Positions 28,705 to 40,699 of a stretch of 64,000 bases of DNA are shown in pieces. The position numbers and the translations under genes are program-made. Below the pieces are notes generated by a model. The model was not told the DNA's origin, ran no database searches, and was given only the letters and a program-made list of their open reading frames with translations. The stretch comes from Allacma fusca (Eukaryota; Arthropoda; Collembola; Symphypleona; Sminthuridae): assembly GCA_947179485.1 (NCBI GenBank), contig CAMXBY010000022.1, positions 1 through 64,000 of the forward strand, written 5' to 3'. Positions within the stretch are counted from its first letter, which is position 1. Every line of letters begins with the position of its first letter.

Positions 28705-29108
28705 TTGTCAGTTTTTGAACCCAAACACGCACTGAAAAAGAGTTGTATATATTTACCTAAACACAAACTCGCTAAAAATACAGTTCAATTTATTTTCGAA
28801 ACCATTGAGGAATTAAGGGTTGGAGTTAAACCCAGTAACATTTCCCCCGCATGCATGCAAATACTCGCAACCGGTACAGACATGTATTAAAGACGTGTTT
28901 AAAAGTTGAAATTTATTGCTGTAAGGATGTTCTTATCGAATTATACACGGGGTGTATGTGCTGGCAATTAAAAATTAACCAACTCGTTAAAATAATCGAA
29001 GTTGAAACACCCGAAGCGCCCGAAGGAACCAATAAAGTGCAGTATTGGACACCTGAACCCTTTCCAAACCAGCTATGTTATAATTTTAAAGGCCCGATCT
29101 TGACCTAA
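28705..29108 (+). pseudogene. Possible gene fragment in two frames
   Basis: One frame (28705-28890) reads as a protein-like segment (LKKSCIYLPKHKLAKNTVQF) and another (about 28890-29108) continues with KIIEVETPEAPEGTNKVQYW before TGA. Composition is coding-like but there is no clear splice junction between them. A frameshifted fragment of unknown origin is the best reading. Confidence 0.3.
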
Positions 29109-29519
29109 ATTTATTCTGGGTGCGGATCGAGGCTCGGAAACAAGACCCATCAATATATGTCATAACTCTTGCTCTACTTCCGGTCAGTCGCAGAGATGAC
29201 GTTTTTTAACTTCAATTAAGATTTCGATTGCATTTAATTTTCTGTAGAACTCGCAGGGGATTATGATCTATAGTCCACTATATGGTCATGCGTTACCGTT
29301 TTTTCGAGTAGTTTTGTTAATTACAGCGATAGACTGGGTATATATATGCTTAATGGTATTCTGTCTTGACATTCTGATGGTAAGGTCGCAGGTCACTCAT
29401 AAATGCTGGTTGTCAGTGCTGCAGCACTAAAAGCATATGTACAATAAATTTTAGTTTAAATGCTTATAGGAACCAACAGTAGTTAAGCTTACGGCATAAT
29501 GTAACATGTAAATACATAT

Positions 29520-29890
29520 ATAGTATTAGTCTACAAGAGCCTAATAGATGGTGAACATGTATCGTGCATACAACACAATAGATTAATACCCGAATATGTG
29601 ATATTAGATACCCGGGTATATAGTGCACATAATGTCGAACTATGTGTATCTAGCAAATAAGTACCTCGTTATATAACCTTTCAAGGGGAAATATAATAAT
29701 TATTATCTTAGTGATAAAGTCGGGGATAATTATAAAAATTAGAAAAGGAGCATAAGTTCACCGTATTTTGTAACTAAGATACCCGGGTAGTATACATAAT
29801 GTCGAACCATGCAGATACCACCAGAAGTTTTTTTTGTGTATGGTATTTGAATTTATGGTGTTTAAGTTTAAATGTTAGTGTTAGTTTCTT
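29520..29890. repeat. Dispersed repeat with ATACCCGGGTA motif, copy 1
   Basis: About 370 bp shares block order with 46015-46400: CATAGATGG-like start, GTATCGTG, GATACCCGGGTA, TAATGTCgAA, AAATAAGTACCTCGTTA, a second GATACCCGGGTA and TAATGTCGA, then ACCACCA and AATGTTAGTGTTAGTTT. There is no open reading frame. It is probably an inactive transposon-derived family. Confidence 0.75.
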
Positions 29891-31502
29891 AACTAATTTA
29901 GCAACATTTTAGTAATTTAGCACATATATGTATTTATCATTCATTTATATAAAGATTGTTACATAACATCACCATAGCTACTCTTTTGCGTTTCTTTATA
30001 AACTGAGTATTGAGTATCAAGTAAATTACTTTAAAAGTAAATCTTAAGCTAAAATGTTCGGATTACGTAGGTGTTTATGCCCATTTGCAATAAATTTAAT
30101 TGATTTTATAACGTGCAATCTCCCTGGAACCTCGTTTAGAATTACGAGAATGGCTCGTAAGAACATTGAGCAAGGCTGAGGTGTAACCGAATTTCACCAC
30201 TAAAAATCCGGAAAATGAGAGATTTTGATATCGTCAGTTTTAGAGGGCCGTCAGCACCCTAGTAAATCAACATTGTCCGTATACATCCAGGCGGTTTGTG
30301 TGTGCTTCCTCACGAAACTCAAAATCTAATAGACCGATTACAATAATATTTTTCGAGGACATTACTAGTGTCAAAAGTAAGGTTGAGTTCGTATTTGGAT
30401 TGAAATCCGCCGGATGGTCTTTGAGAAAAAGATTCTTAAAATTTTGGACTTCCAGTCAAATGAAATTTATCTTCAACACTGCTGAGTGTATTTGAATGAA
30501 ATTTGTTGTGAACATTATGTACCTTATATAAATGGTTATTTCTTGCGGAGTTTAAACCGTTTGTTAAATCTGACGAATCAGAAATACTAATGATTCGTCC
30601 TACTTTGCAGGCCGTAGCTAAAGACATCCTACATGAAGCCTCAAATTACCGCCTAGCGATTGTTTTACATGTCTATATGTTTGCGTTCCTAAGAATATTT
30701 GAGAACACTGGGATTGTTTCAAATTTTTTAATGATTCGTTTAAGCCTAATATAATAATAATTAAGTCAAATATTGCAGAGAGATAATGATGTATAGAAAA
30801 TATGATTGAATACAGTATGAAAAACTGATTATTGTGTATTACATACACGTGTTTGCATCAATCTAAGCAATAATTCGAAAACAGGGCTTATAATAATCAA
30901 TTCACTAATTGTAAGCTTCATTTGTAATTAGTACTTACAATATAAATAACGTAATGTCAGTTAAATTTCGTAAAATCGACAAAACCGTACTACATATATA
31001 TGGACATACTATTCAGCATGATTTAACTATTTAATTCTGCACTGATTGTAACACATTGAACAAGATCTACCATTTTTTGGCCATCCATGGCATGCATTGC
31101 ATTGATTTACAGGAATATTCCAATCAAAATATTTAAGTATTTCGTTTGGTCTTTATTACACAACTTGTCAAAAATGGTTAATACTGATTACAAACACACC
31201 AAATGAAAACAACAAATTCCCACTTTACTCGTTCAGTTGCAAAGGGAATAACTACTACATCAGTTTAAACAGACAACATTATTAACGTGTATATACCTTA
31301 ACCTAAACAAGCTTGCTAAAACCATTACAGAAAAATCAACGACTACTGATCAACTACGATTACTAAATACAATTCAACAACAATTCAAGCAAAAAAACAA
31401 TACAAACAAACTGCAGTCACCATCATTTCCGCCAGCTATTTGCTGTCAGCGTATTTACACTGACACTATCACAAAAACTATCACAGCTAATTCTTTTATA
31501 AA
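29891..31502. other. Intergenic, no gene seen
   Basis: AT-rich sequence. Short open frames at 30298-30848 lack splice or composition support. Confidence 0.3.
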
Positions 31503-34166
31503 TCACATATTTTTTTCACGTAAACATTTCCCACATTTCCAGCAAAAGTGCTTCGAAGCAGATTTCGTTTTGACCAATCTCATAAGTTCCGGATTTCCTG
31601 GCACTTCAAGACAACATCATTAGCTTTAATCATACTTTAAAGTGCTTGCATGTCGAATCATATATATAACACTTACCTTCTACAAATTCGTACGTATCCA
31701 AATCAGTTTCGCATTTGCAGTCCGAAGTAAGAACGGCATCCTTTGTCTGATTATAACTACAGATTTGCGACCGATCTACCGATTTTGAATTGAATTTTCT
31801 TGCAACTTTACTTTCACCCCGCAGTGAAGTTAGACATACAGAAGCTGCTTGAGCTGACTTGCAATTTTCATGAATTCGATAATTATCAACCACTTTCCCT
31901 GGAACACGTGTAGAGCACTCGCGATCCGAAAACACGTTTCCATCTTGAGCTACATATGTTTGGCATAAAGACTTTTTAAACCCACCATTGAGAACACTTG
32001 GTACCGACACCTTTGGAAATGCGACTTCAGCTTCTTGATTTGTCGAATCTATATTTTGTAAAGCAAAAAATGTTTCAGTATTGCATGACAATAAAAAATG
32101 CAGGCATTTTTTCATTCTTGAATTAAATCACATTTTCCCTTTTCATGACATACTTTATTTTCATCATAACCTGATAAAACCTCACCTTCGCTTGCGAATT
32201 CCTTGTTTAAACAATCATTATTGTCTAAATGGTCACGCAGAACATGCTCTACGATTGGCGTGATACTTCTTTCTTTTGTTTGACTCCCACACACGGCTTG
32301 CATTTCAATATGCTTACCTGGAAGGACTTCTCCACCCATCGTATTGTAACAGCCGTTTTGCGTCTCAATCAAGCTTTCAATTATTGGGACAACTTCAGAG
32401 TTAAGAACCGAGTGGTCGTGAGAATCTACATTTCATATTTATACAATATACTTAGCGGCATTTCAAAAGTAACTGAATGAGTAGTACATTAGCTTACACT
32501 ACCAATTCTTGCATACCTCTATCAACTGCTTTCTGTTGAAAGCATTCCAGATAGGAATCCTCCTCCCCATCCATGTCGTCGAGGGATTCCCAAGAGCCAT
32601 TCTTTGGAGTAGAGCCTTTTGATGCTACAAGCGAAGACCTCTCATCATCTTCCAGTCCTAAAATGGAACACATGTATTCAGAATTCGTCACTGCACCATT
32701 TCTAACACTCCCATAACCAAATTCTTCTTGGAGGTCGCTACGGTCAGTCCACAAACCAGCATGGGTTTCAGCAATTTTGATATCATTTGTAATTATCTCC
32801 AGCGCTACCTCAAGGGGTCTATAACTAGTGTCATGCAATTTCGCGGAAACGAGTCATCTGTAAACATATTTAATTTATACGAACGTTACTGTTCAGAGTT
32901 GCCATGATGCCGTCAAGACAAACATTTATTCGCATGTCCATGTCATTGTCGAATACTGATTTGCCCTGACAAACTCCAGCATTTACAAAGGTCAAGCACA
33001 ATGCGTGCAAGTTGCGTTGTATGCCCCTTTAATACAGTATATCACACATACAAACCCTTACATACCTGGTCCAAACGATCCTTCGATTAAAGCAACTTCT
33101 AAGTATTCTTCGTAATTCCCTTTCAAGCCATCGCAGGATTCGCATGGACCATCAGTGGGAGATTCGCATCTTGAATTCGATTTCGAAAAACCAATTTAGT
33201 CGTACTTAAGTCCCAATTCTTTGAACACATCTTCTGAGTACCCGGCTATACCATTTGTTACGTTTCCAAAATTAAAATCCAACAGTCTGTCATAAATTTC
33301 GCCCCAAAGTGGAGTAGGAGTTTGAACTCCGTCTTCCGTTATATAAATCCGTTCAATCTTTGGCTCCCGTATTTCTTTGGAGATTCTGATCTCATTCACT
33401 TCTTGGTTCATGCCCTCAGTGAGGGAAGTATTATCTTCCACTGCATTCATTTAATCAAAATACCAATGTAATTATTCACAATATTTGCAATATTTCAGCC
33501 TCCCCTAATGTCAAATGTTCATTTAGATGAGAAACAAACGGATTGAAAATGATTAAAACATATTAAAATTCACCCATACCAATATCCGTCGCGTGCTTTG
33601 GATACATGCGTACAATGTCATTTGGTTGTGGAGTTGAGTGCATAACTGTATTTGTCGCAAGTATTGCTTCATCAGTAACAGCAATGTCCAGCATGTCCTT
33701 GTTCAATCCTGATTTCCCGTTCACATTCTCGCTTTTAATGAGTTCCTTTTTCTCCCCTTTCGATTCGGTCATCATTTCACTCTTGTAGCTGACGGGTCCG
33801 ATGCTGGATACAATTTTCAATTCGGATGAAACTTGCTGTAAATCCCCATGCTGTCGTTCCTTTACAGGTTTTCCTTCAACGAGAGTAATATATATGCGAA
33901 AATTAAAAGACCATTTTTCCATACAGTTTGTAAATATGATATGAGTTAACGCTTAATAAATACCACTTACTTGGATTCCGTGTACGTCTAACATTTCTGA
34001 GAGTGTTGCTATTAATAGCTTTCTCGTCGTCATATTTGTCGCACGTTATCGCTGTCCTAATTCGTTTCGTCCAAAGGTGGATTTTTTCTATTGCATTTTC
34101 AGTACTTTTTCGAAGTGGACGACGCAATTTTTGGGTATCTGGACTGTCCATAGTGCCCTTGTTCAT
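31503..34166 (-). CDS. Seven-exon gene of unknown function, all introns phase 1
   Basis: Exons: 34166-33971, 33873-33580, 33440-33066, 32804-32517, 32425-32171, 32048-31677, 31597-31503. Every junction has GT/AG and every intron is phase 1, so the internal exons are symmetric. The product would be about 624 residues, ending in TGA after a small cysteine cluster (HFCWKCGKCL). The N-terminus is basic (LRRPLRKS, RNVRRTRNP). Exons 3 and 4 are homologous: FNFGNVTNGIAGYSEDVFKELGL pairs with FGYGSVRNGAVTNSEYMCSILGL (abridged, first part variable), and CESCDG...EEYLEV with WESLDD...EDSYLE. An in-frame TAA (33198-33196, codon 245) interrupts exon 3 where exon 4 has a sense codon. The exon 4 acceptor and the exon 5 donor (GTTATG) are the weakest sites. 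No known family is recognised. Confidence 0.6.
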
Positions 34167-37100
34167 ATTGTCTGAATATACTATTTGTACATACTATGAG
34201 TCACAGAATAAGTGATTACTTTTAAAATACAATGGTTACTTCTAGTAAAAAATTCGTTACAAAATAAAAATTACACGAAACACTACCCGTTTAAGAACGT
34301 ATCAAATTACACTCTGACATATATACACAAACAACTACTAATTTACCCTCCCTTAATTCTCAAACTGGCGTTTCAAGACAGACTGTACACAGGACAGGGC
34401 GCGGGTCCGTGCTGTCGGCAGTCCGCAAAAAATCTATCACTACAGCTTTTAAGGCATATATGCAAATATGCTTGCACTCGTTTTTGTTATTGTTCCCCAT
34501 GATGTATATGTCTAATTATTAATAGCATGCATTGATTATATATGCGGCTGCGGCAGCATGGAACATACATATGTTTAGACATTCGGTAGATTACATGTCG
34601 TGTCGAAACGAGGTCAACGGCAACTAACAGTATCACAACGGGTCATCAGCTAAGGATATTGTGTTGTTCGTGAGGGTCCCTTTATATATATATATATATA
34701 TGTAGTCACGAAGTTTCCCCCTGACTTTCTACTCGACCAGTTTTTAAATCTACCTGTTTAATTTTATACATACCGTCATTTTGATCATTTTCTTGTCTTA
34801 TTGTGTATTTCCAGTGCATTTTGACAACTTGGAGCGAACTATATATCTAGTATATATAACTGAATTTTACAGATTCTATGAAAGTAAATCTAGACCTGGT
34901 CCTGTATGCAATGTCTTTAGACTCTTCTTGATGAGTATTTTATGCGTGTAACTTGACTCAGCAGGAAAGCCTGCATTCATGCATCATTTTGTCATACTCA
35001 AAAAAGTAGAAATGTCAATGAGAAACAATATTAATTCCCTAAAAAAATGTGCATTCTGAAAATTTAAATAAGGTTTGGGCATTTGGAAATTATCGTTGTT
35101 TATCCCACTAAACAAATGCTCCTGCATATATAGTTATATATGGTATAACTGATTTTGCATTTAGTTTATATAGAAAGGTGGGTGTGGGAATACTGTGGGT
35201 CAGGATAGACCGCAGTCTTATAGACTGATACTAAAGGACTGACTGCAACATTGAGTGAGTGACTGATGAATGACTATGAGACTGCGACTAATAAATCTAA
35301 GTACATATAGCTGAAGACTTCGACTATATGACTGAGACTTATTTCTGGTTCAGCGGGGCTGACTGCGAGTCTATATAACATGAACGCATAAACCAATGTA
35401 TAGGACACCAGAAAAGAATGAACCGCACCTATATAGCAGAGCAAAAATATATATATATATAATATATAAATATTTTTTATTGCTTGAAAGGCATAGTTTT
35501 GCCATTTTAAAAGTGCCGACGCTGCACATTTTTTGCGAAGAAAGAGCAACTGCCAAAATGGAAACTTCGATTAGCTTATGTGCTCCAAACAAATGATTAT
35601 AACTGATGAACTTATACACACCAAGAATTTTGAATCAAGCGAGATATTTCGAAACATAATTGTGAACATATTGGGTGTTTTCATAGTTTTTTACAAAAGT
35701 AGATTCCAGGTAATCAATCATATTCAAATCCAGCAAAAGAAAATCACAAAAAATAGGCATTTTTGTAACTTTCACGTTGCTCCGTGCGACTCGGACTTAT
35801 TCTATAGTGACTATATGATAATGACTGCGTGATTGACTGCGGGACTCATGGGAAACGCCAACAGATTTATAGACTGACTGACTGATCAGAAACTTAAGAC
35901 TGATTCTGGCTTGGACTGAAACAGGTATAGAGACTGGCGGATCCTGCTGTGGGTAACGTTCAGTTCACGTTCACATCAGTGTTCGAGTGTTCCTGTATAG
36001 AAGCCGAGAATCTTAACGCTGAGAAAGTCAATGCTAGAAGGTTTTATACACGTTATATACTATATACTTAGTTTCATAATAGCTTTCAGCCGTATATACT
36101 TACAGCGTTGTAATGCGGGATATCGGGATTTTTTTGTGAATACATAATTGGATTATTGATTGGAATATACATGCTGTTTTGCTAATCATATCAGGCTGTC
36201 GCGTATAGGGCGGCGTCAGCTAATTGTTAGGTAATTGCTCCTTTCCATTCATCTCATTTGAAAAATAAAATTGAAGAGTCTTGAAAACATAAAATTGTAA
36301 AACAATAAAATTGAAATTGTTATTGAAAATTGAAAAATGAAGAAAACAGTACTGACTGCATGGTATGTGCCAATAAAATCATAGAAAACTCGTCCACACT
36401 AATATGTGGACGCGAAACGAAAAACTGTGTATATGTGTGTACACATACATATATTCAAGGCATATTATTCCTTAATCTTTTTCTGTGAAAATTATCCTGT
36501 TTTTATAATTAATTGCCTTCCTAATTGCTGTATCTTGTTTGACTTTCTTGCAAAACTTGCACGAAATGATATGAAATTGCGCTAGCTTGTACATAATTTA
36601 CGGGATTACATACAGATAAATGTTTTGCTTGGAAGATTATCTTATGAAATCAAACATAAAGTTTAACGTGGAAACATACATGCAGAAATAAATTTCTGTA
36701 ATTTCATGGTGGATACATGTAACGTCATATGCAAGCAAGTGAGTCTAGGCATAGCCATATACCTATGCAACTTCATCCCCATTGTGTATACAAAAGGAAC
36801 ATGCACTGTTTCTAAGGCGTCAAAGCAAATTTGAATGAAGCATTTCTGCAGCATGTGCTCAATTTTTAATTTATTCGCGTTGTATCTGTGATTTTCTGTA
36901 ATGTAGCATTGCCACTAAACTATTTGAAACATAAATTGATTTTTCAAAGCTAATTCAATATATAACAAATCCAGCAACTGCAGATTACCAAAAATTATGC
37001 GTATATGTATACTAACTTTAGGAAACGCTGGCATAAAATGTGATGTATACATTGCTAGTTTTTTAACAATTTCAATTATACAAATTTTACATACTGTTAC

Positions 37101-37220
37101 TTTTGCGTCTAACAAAAAGCATATCGACAAATACAACGTTTTTACAATGCTGTATAGTTGCATCTGAACAACTGATTGTGCTAATTTGAATGAATATTAC
37201 TTTTCAACATACGTGTCCGT
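34167..37220. other. Non-coding region
   Basis: Contains short TA runs (about 34681-34701 and 35447-35462), and stretches at 35180-35400 and 35820-35940 rich in GACTG/ACTGA repeats (for example GACTGACTGACTGA near 35875). No exon with splice support was seen. Confidence 0.35.
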
Positions 37221-37899
37221 TCATTGATTGTTTTCCCCAGATGTCGTACATTCAGATACATTCGCAAAACGATTCCTGTTTAGTTCTTCCTGTTCAAACT
37301 TGTCCTCTCCCATGGCGGCTTTAACATCAGTTGGAAACATGGCTTTTGTAAACATGGCACATTTTTGAGCTGCAGCATCCAATTCACATCTAGACTCTGT
37401 ACGTTCCTTAAGATGTAAAAGCAGTCCCGAAAGACTTTGAATAAGATCTTTCCTGGCTTCATCTGTCTGGAGGCTAGATCCCGGAATGGATCCTAGAATG
37501 TTTTTAAAAAATTAGCAAAAATAAAATCCCTTCGATACTCATTGAATCCTTTCATGGCGATACTGTCTATGTATAGATGAACTTGCAGTAACATACCTAT
37601 GCAAGATTCCATACGTGTGTTTGTTGTTGACAGATTCAAGGTTGAGTTAGCGTTTGGACCCGCAGCTCTAATGCCCCTTCTTGTTTCTTCCGATCTATTC
37701 ATATTTGGTGAAACAAAAAGGCTTTAATTTCATTTGATTAATACTATAGAAATATTACAACAGTCAGCCAATAAAGTCACATAAACTATACTATATATTT
37801 AAAGACATTGACTACTTACTCATTATCAATCTCATCTACCACCTGTATGTTTTCTAAAAAATTGTGGAATGCCACCTGCTCAATAATTTCAGTGGCCAT
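37221..37899 (-). CDS. Three-exon gene of unknown function (149 aa)
   Basis: Exons 37899-37820, 37694-37597 and 37492-37221 join in phases 2 and 1 to give a complete frame from ATG to TGA. The start is fixed by an in-frame TAG a few codons upstream. The N-terminus (MATEIIEQVAFHNFLENIQ) is a likely amphipathic helix, followed by a Ser/Asn/Thr-rich linker and a helical segment ARKDLIQSLSGLLLHLKERT. The tail is acidic and polar. It is small, soluble and has no signal peptide or membrane segment; family unknown. A 34-codon ORF ends 20 bp upstream of its ATG. Confidence 0.65.
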
Positions 37900-37919
37900 A
37901 TACTTCAACTACGAGTCCT

Positions 37920-38024
37920 TTAATTGCAGTCCTTCGGGTACATTCGCGGTACAAGTGCGTTGAGCTCGGGACCTAAATATTTCTTCAAAATCTCTATAGC
38001 AACTTGTTCCTGTTCTTCCGTCAT
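37920..38024 (-). CDS. 34-codon ORF directly upstream of the 149 aa gene
   Basis: ATG at 38024 to TAA at 37922-37920 encodes a helix-prone peptide (EEQEQVAIEILKKYLGPEL, then NALVPRMYPKD). It is 20 bp upstream of the next ATG and in another frame. It could be an upstream ORF regulating the 149 aa gene, a small protein on the same mRNA, or the last exon of another gene (an AG acceptor lies at 38031-38030). Codon composition looks coding. Confidence 0.35.
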   Translation of the reverse strand: MTEEQEQVAIEILKKYLGPELNALVPRMYPKDCN

Positions 38025-38678
38025 TATACCTTAGAAACACACGATCTATACGGCTACCACTTCGCACTTCGATAGTATATAACAGACAGAACACACGATT
38101 CCATGGGCACACTATTTATAAGAATTACTTATCAGTTAGAGCCACCATACAAGCACCTATTATCTGCATGTTTTTATGTTTAAAAGTGGAACAGGTTCAT
38201 GCGCCTACTAATAATAACAAATTGATTACAATGTAAAATCTACACTCAGCTTCATACATTCTATCACTTTATTTCTTACATTGCACTAAAGTTTCCAAAA
38301 AAAGTGTGTTGAAATAGAGCATGTAAAAATCTACATTCTCGCTCAACACACACATGAAATCAGTGCACAGTTTATTGAAATTAGTACACTAGTATAATGT
38401 TGTGAGGTTAAGCTGTAAGACAGTTTGTTCGCAGACTTCCAGAAGCATAACTTATGATTGGATACAAATACTATATACATACTTAAAAATCACTGAGTGT
38501 AAGTACCATTTACATTATATTTATTTTCTCACAACACTGAAAACTATACTTTTAGCTAAATTTATTTAAGAGATGTACACACAGGTAGTTTATTTCCAGC
38601 AACACAGCCTCTGCCAAAAACTATTCAAATTTGATTCTGACTTGGACGAATTGCATGAGCTTGTCGTCTTTGTACTTT

Positions 38679-40525
38679 TTACAACACCCATCGCGAAATA
38701 TTCAGGTGTCCGTAGTTGTGAACAATGACTATATTGTTTTCCTATATTACAACATAACTTGTACATATGTTTCTACCAGTACTGTTGACAGTATTTAAAA
38801 ATAATAATAAACATGTATAGCATGATAATATGGTTACCTGAATAAGCAGAACGTTTCTCAATGTTATTGAGCATCGTAGTTGTCTTGGGTCGTAGCAGAT
38901 CTTCATTTTGGAGCCCGATTCGTCCGGAGTTGTTATCCTTCCTTTATCACATTGCAAAAACTTTGAAGGGCAGCTCTTTTGTTGGCAAACAACATTTGAA
39001 ATCGATTTGCGTGCCCTACATAATAATGTTGAATACGATTTTTTTGTGCGTTCAAAGTCATTTCGGTGGAGCCTTGCAACACCTCTGGGATCATCGTCTT
39101 CATGCACCTCCACTGATAAATGGGAACCATCAGTATCTGCATCAGTACTTGCTAAATCACGAAATTAAAACATCGTTGCATATTGTATTTAAAAAATCCT
39201 CTATTCCTGCGTGTATCGTTACCTAAACGACAAAATTCGTGGGAAAATTGGCCAACTGTAATGCTCAGCTGGAGGTAACCCCCTTAAAGTTAAACCAAAA
39301 TATGATGTTAAATGCAACACTTAGATTAAACATAATTGTGAAATGGTAGTAAAACATATATTTCAGATTTGTATTACTTTCAAATGAGCTGCAATCTGAA
39401 GGACTGGATTTTAGTTCGACCGAAGTTTCTATTACATTATTGGCTAGCAACTTGAAAATCGCAATGTTTGCCCTGATAGTGGGCAAACCATTTGCGTTTT
39501 CTTACATTTGCATCGTACTTCACAGCTTTTGCAATTGTTTTGATGGTGGTCGTTTCTCCCAATGTGACTTCACTTACGCAATCTTTTAAGCTGTCCGCAA
39601 AATAATACACGTCTGTTAAAACAGCACTTGCGACCATAATGACGTATGCCTGCAAATATAAACACATTTTATTGCGAAGCTAATGTGCTTATTTTTTGCA
39701 GCGAACAAGTTACTCACTGAAAATATTTGTTCCATGTCGTTAAATTATAATAACAACCATAATAGTGTTATTATATTTAATACTATAAATTATTAGTGTA
39801 CGTACCAGCCCTCTGTTTTGAATTGCTTCATCTTTTAGAAATCTGTCAAAGTCTGTCATGTAGTGATGCCAATGGTCTGGTCTGATCCAGCTTTTATGAA
39901 ACTGGTCTGGTCCGAAGCTCAGACCAGACCAATGGTCTGGTCCAGTTTTTCGGACCAGACCAGACCAAAGACATTGGTCCGGACCATGGTCCAGAAAACC
40001 ATAGAGTGCAATTAAACAATCACATTTTATCCGTTGAAATTCTTCCAGAAATGACATTTTTAGTTAGTTCCATGGGATTTCGTTGACTCATAATTTTTTA
40101 TTTTGCATACTTCTGGACCATGGTCCTTGTGGTCTGGTCTGGTCTGGTCCTGAAGCTGGACCAATTGTATCTGGTCTGGTCCAAGTGTTGGATCAGACCG
40201 GACCAGACCAATAACGGACCATTATAAATGGTCCGGACCAGACCATTGGCATCCCTACTGTCATGGCCTGAGTTAATGCAGCTTTGAAAATCTTATTCAA
40301 TTTTCGTATGTTCTCACATCTTTTGTTCACGCATGATGTTTTACCACAAATACAGTTCGTTTCTTCACTCTATAAGAACAATAAAATTACAACTCAAATC
40401 TACTTACAAATATATCAGAATCGTATTTTGACTTCCAATCTTAAATTCAAGGACAAGAATTGTAGTGTATTACCATAACTGTGGTTCCCCGAGGAGTCAA
40501 AATGATCAATTCCAGTTAGCTCTAT
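38679..40525 (-). CDS. Multi-exon gene of unknown function, exon split by a MITE (5' end not found)
   Basis: Phase-consistent exons: about 40525-40474, 40281-39806 (interrupted), 39649-39506, 39450-39378, 39151-38838, 38741-38679. An AATAAA signal (38594-38589) follows the TAA by about 85 bp. Removing the hAT element and one target repeat from exon 2 leaves 71 bp that joins perfectly and reads ALTQAMTDFDRFLKDEAIQ. Exon 3 encodes a hydrophobic helix, AYVIMVASAVLTDVYYFA. Exon 5 is basic and cysteine-containing. A further upstream exon may lie near 40715-40800, where KLVQVVQRCQAMVKQW reads as a helix. No family recognised. An alternative last exon frame exists. Confidence 0.5.
39861..40257. mobile_element. 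hAT-type MITE (397 bp) with GGTCTGGTC motif array
   Basis: Ends are TAGTGATGCCAATGGTCTGG and the complement of TAGGGATGCCAATGGTCTGG. A perfect 8 bp direct repeat, CTGTCATG, flanks it (39853-39860 and 40258-40265). The 8 bp duplication and YARNG-type tips are hAT signatures. Both subterminal regions are dense with GGTCTGGTC/GGACCAGACC; there is no transposase. It sits inside an exon of the minus-strand gene. Confidence 0.9.
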
Positions 40526-40699
40526 ATATTCAGAGAAGGATTAGTTTCTTTGTCTTTATACATTTTCTTCACATTTACGTATATATGTATTTTCAAAAAT
40601 GAATATTAACCATGGTCTGCATGAATTTTTAAAGAACATTTCAGCTGAATATGATTGTTTTCGTTAAATTTAACCAACAAATTTACTGTTTTATTTAAG

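Noticed and set aside
32804..32860. Frameshift at the 5' end of exon 4 of the 31.5-34.2 kb gene
   Set aside because: Using the acceptor at 32806-32805 instead of the one at 32859 keeps phase 1 with no frameshift.
37909..38112. 67-codon minus-strand ORF continuing past a TAG into the 149 aa gene as a fourth recoded stop
   Set aside because: The alternative frame (38024-37920) is more protein-like and the TAG lies upstream of a good ATG. It is better read as 5' leader.
39740..40057. 105-codon ORF through the MITE as a normal protein
   Set aside because: Most of it is the transposon's GGTCTGGTC array read in frame; only the last 19 or so codons belong to the host exon.
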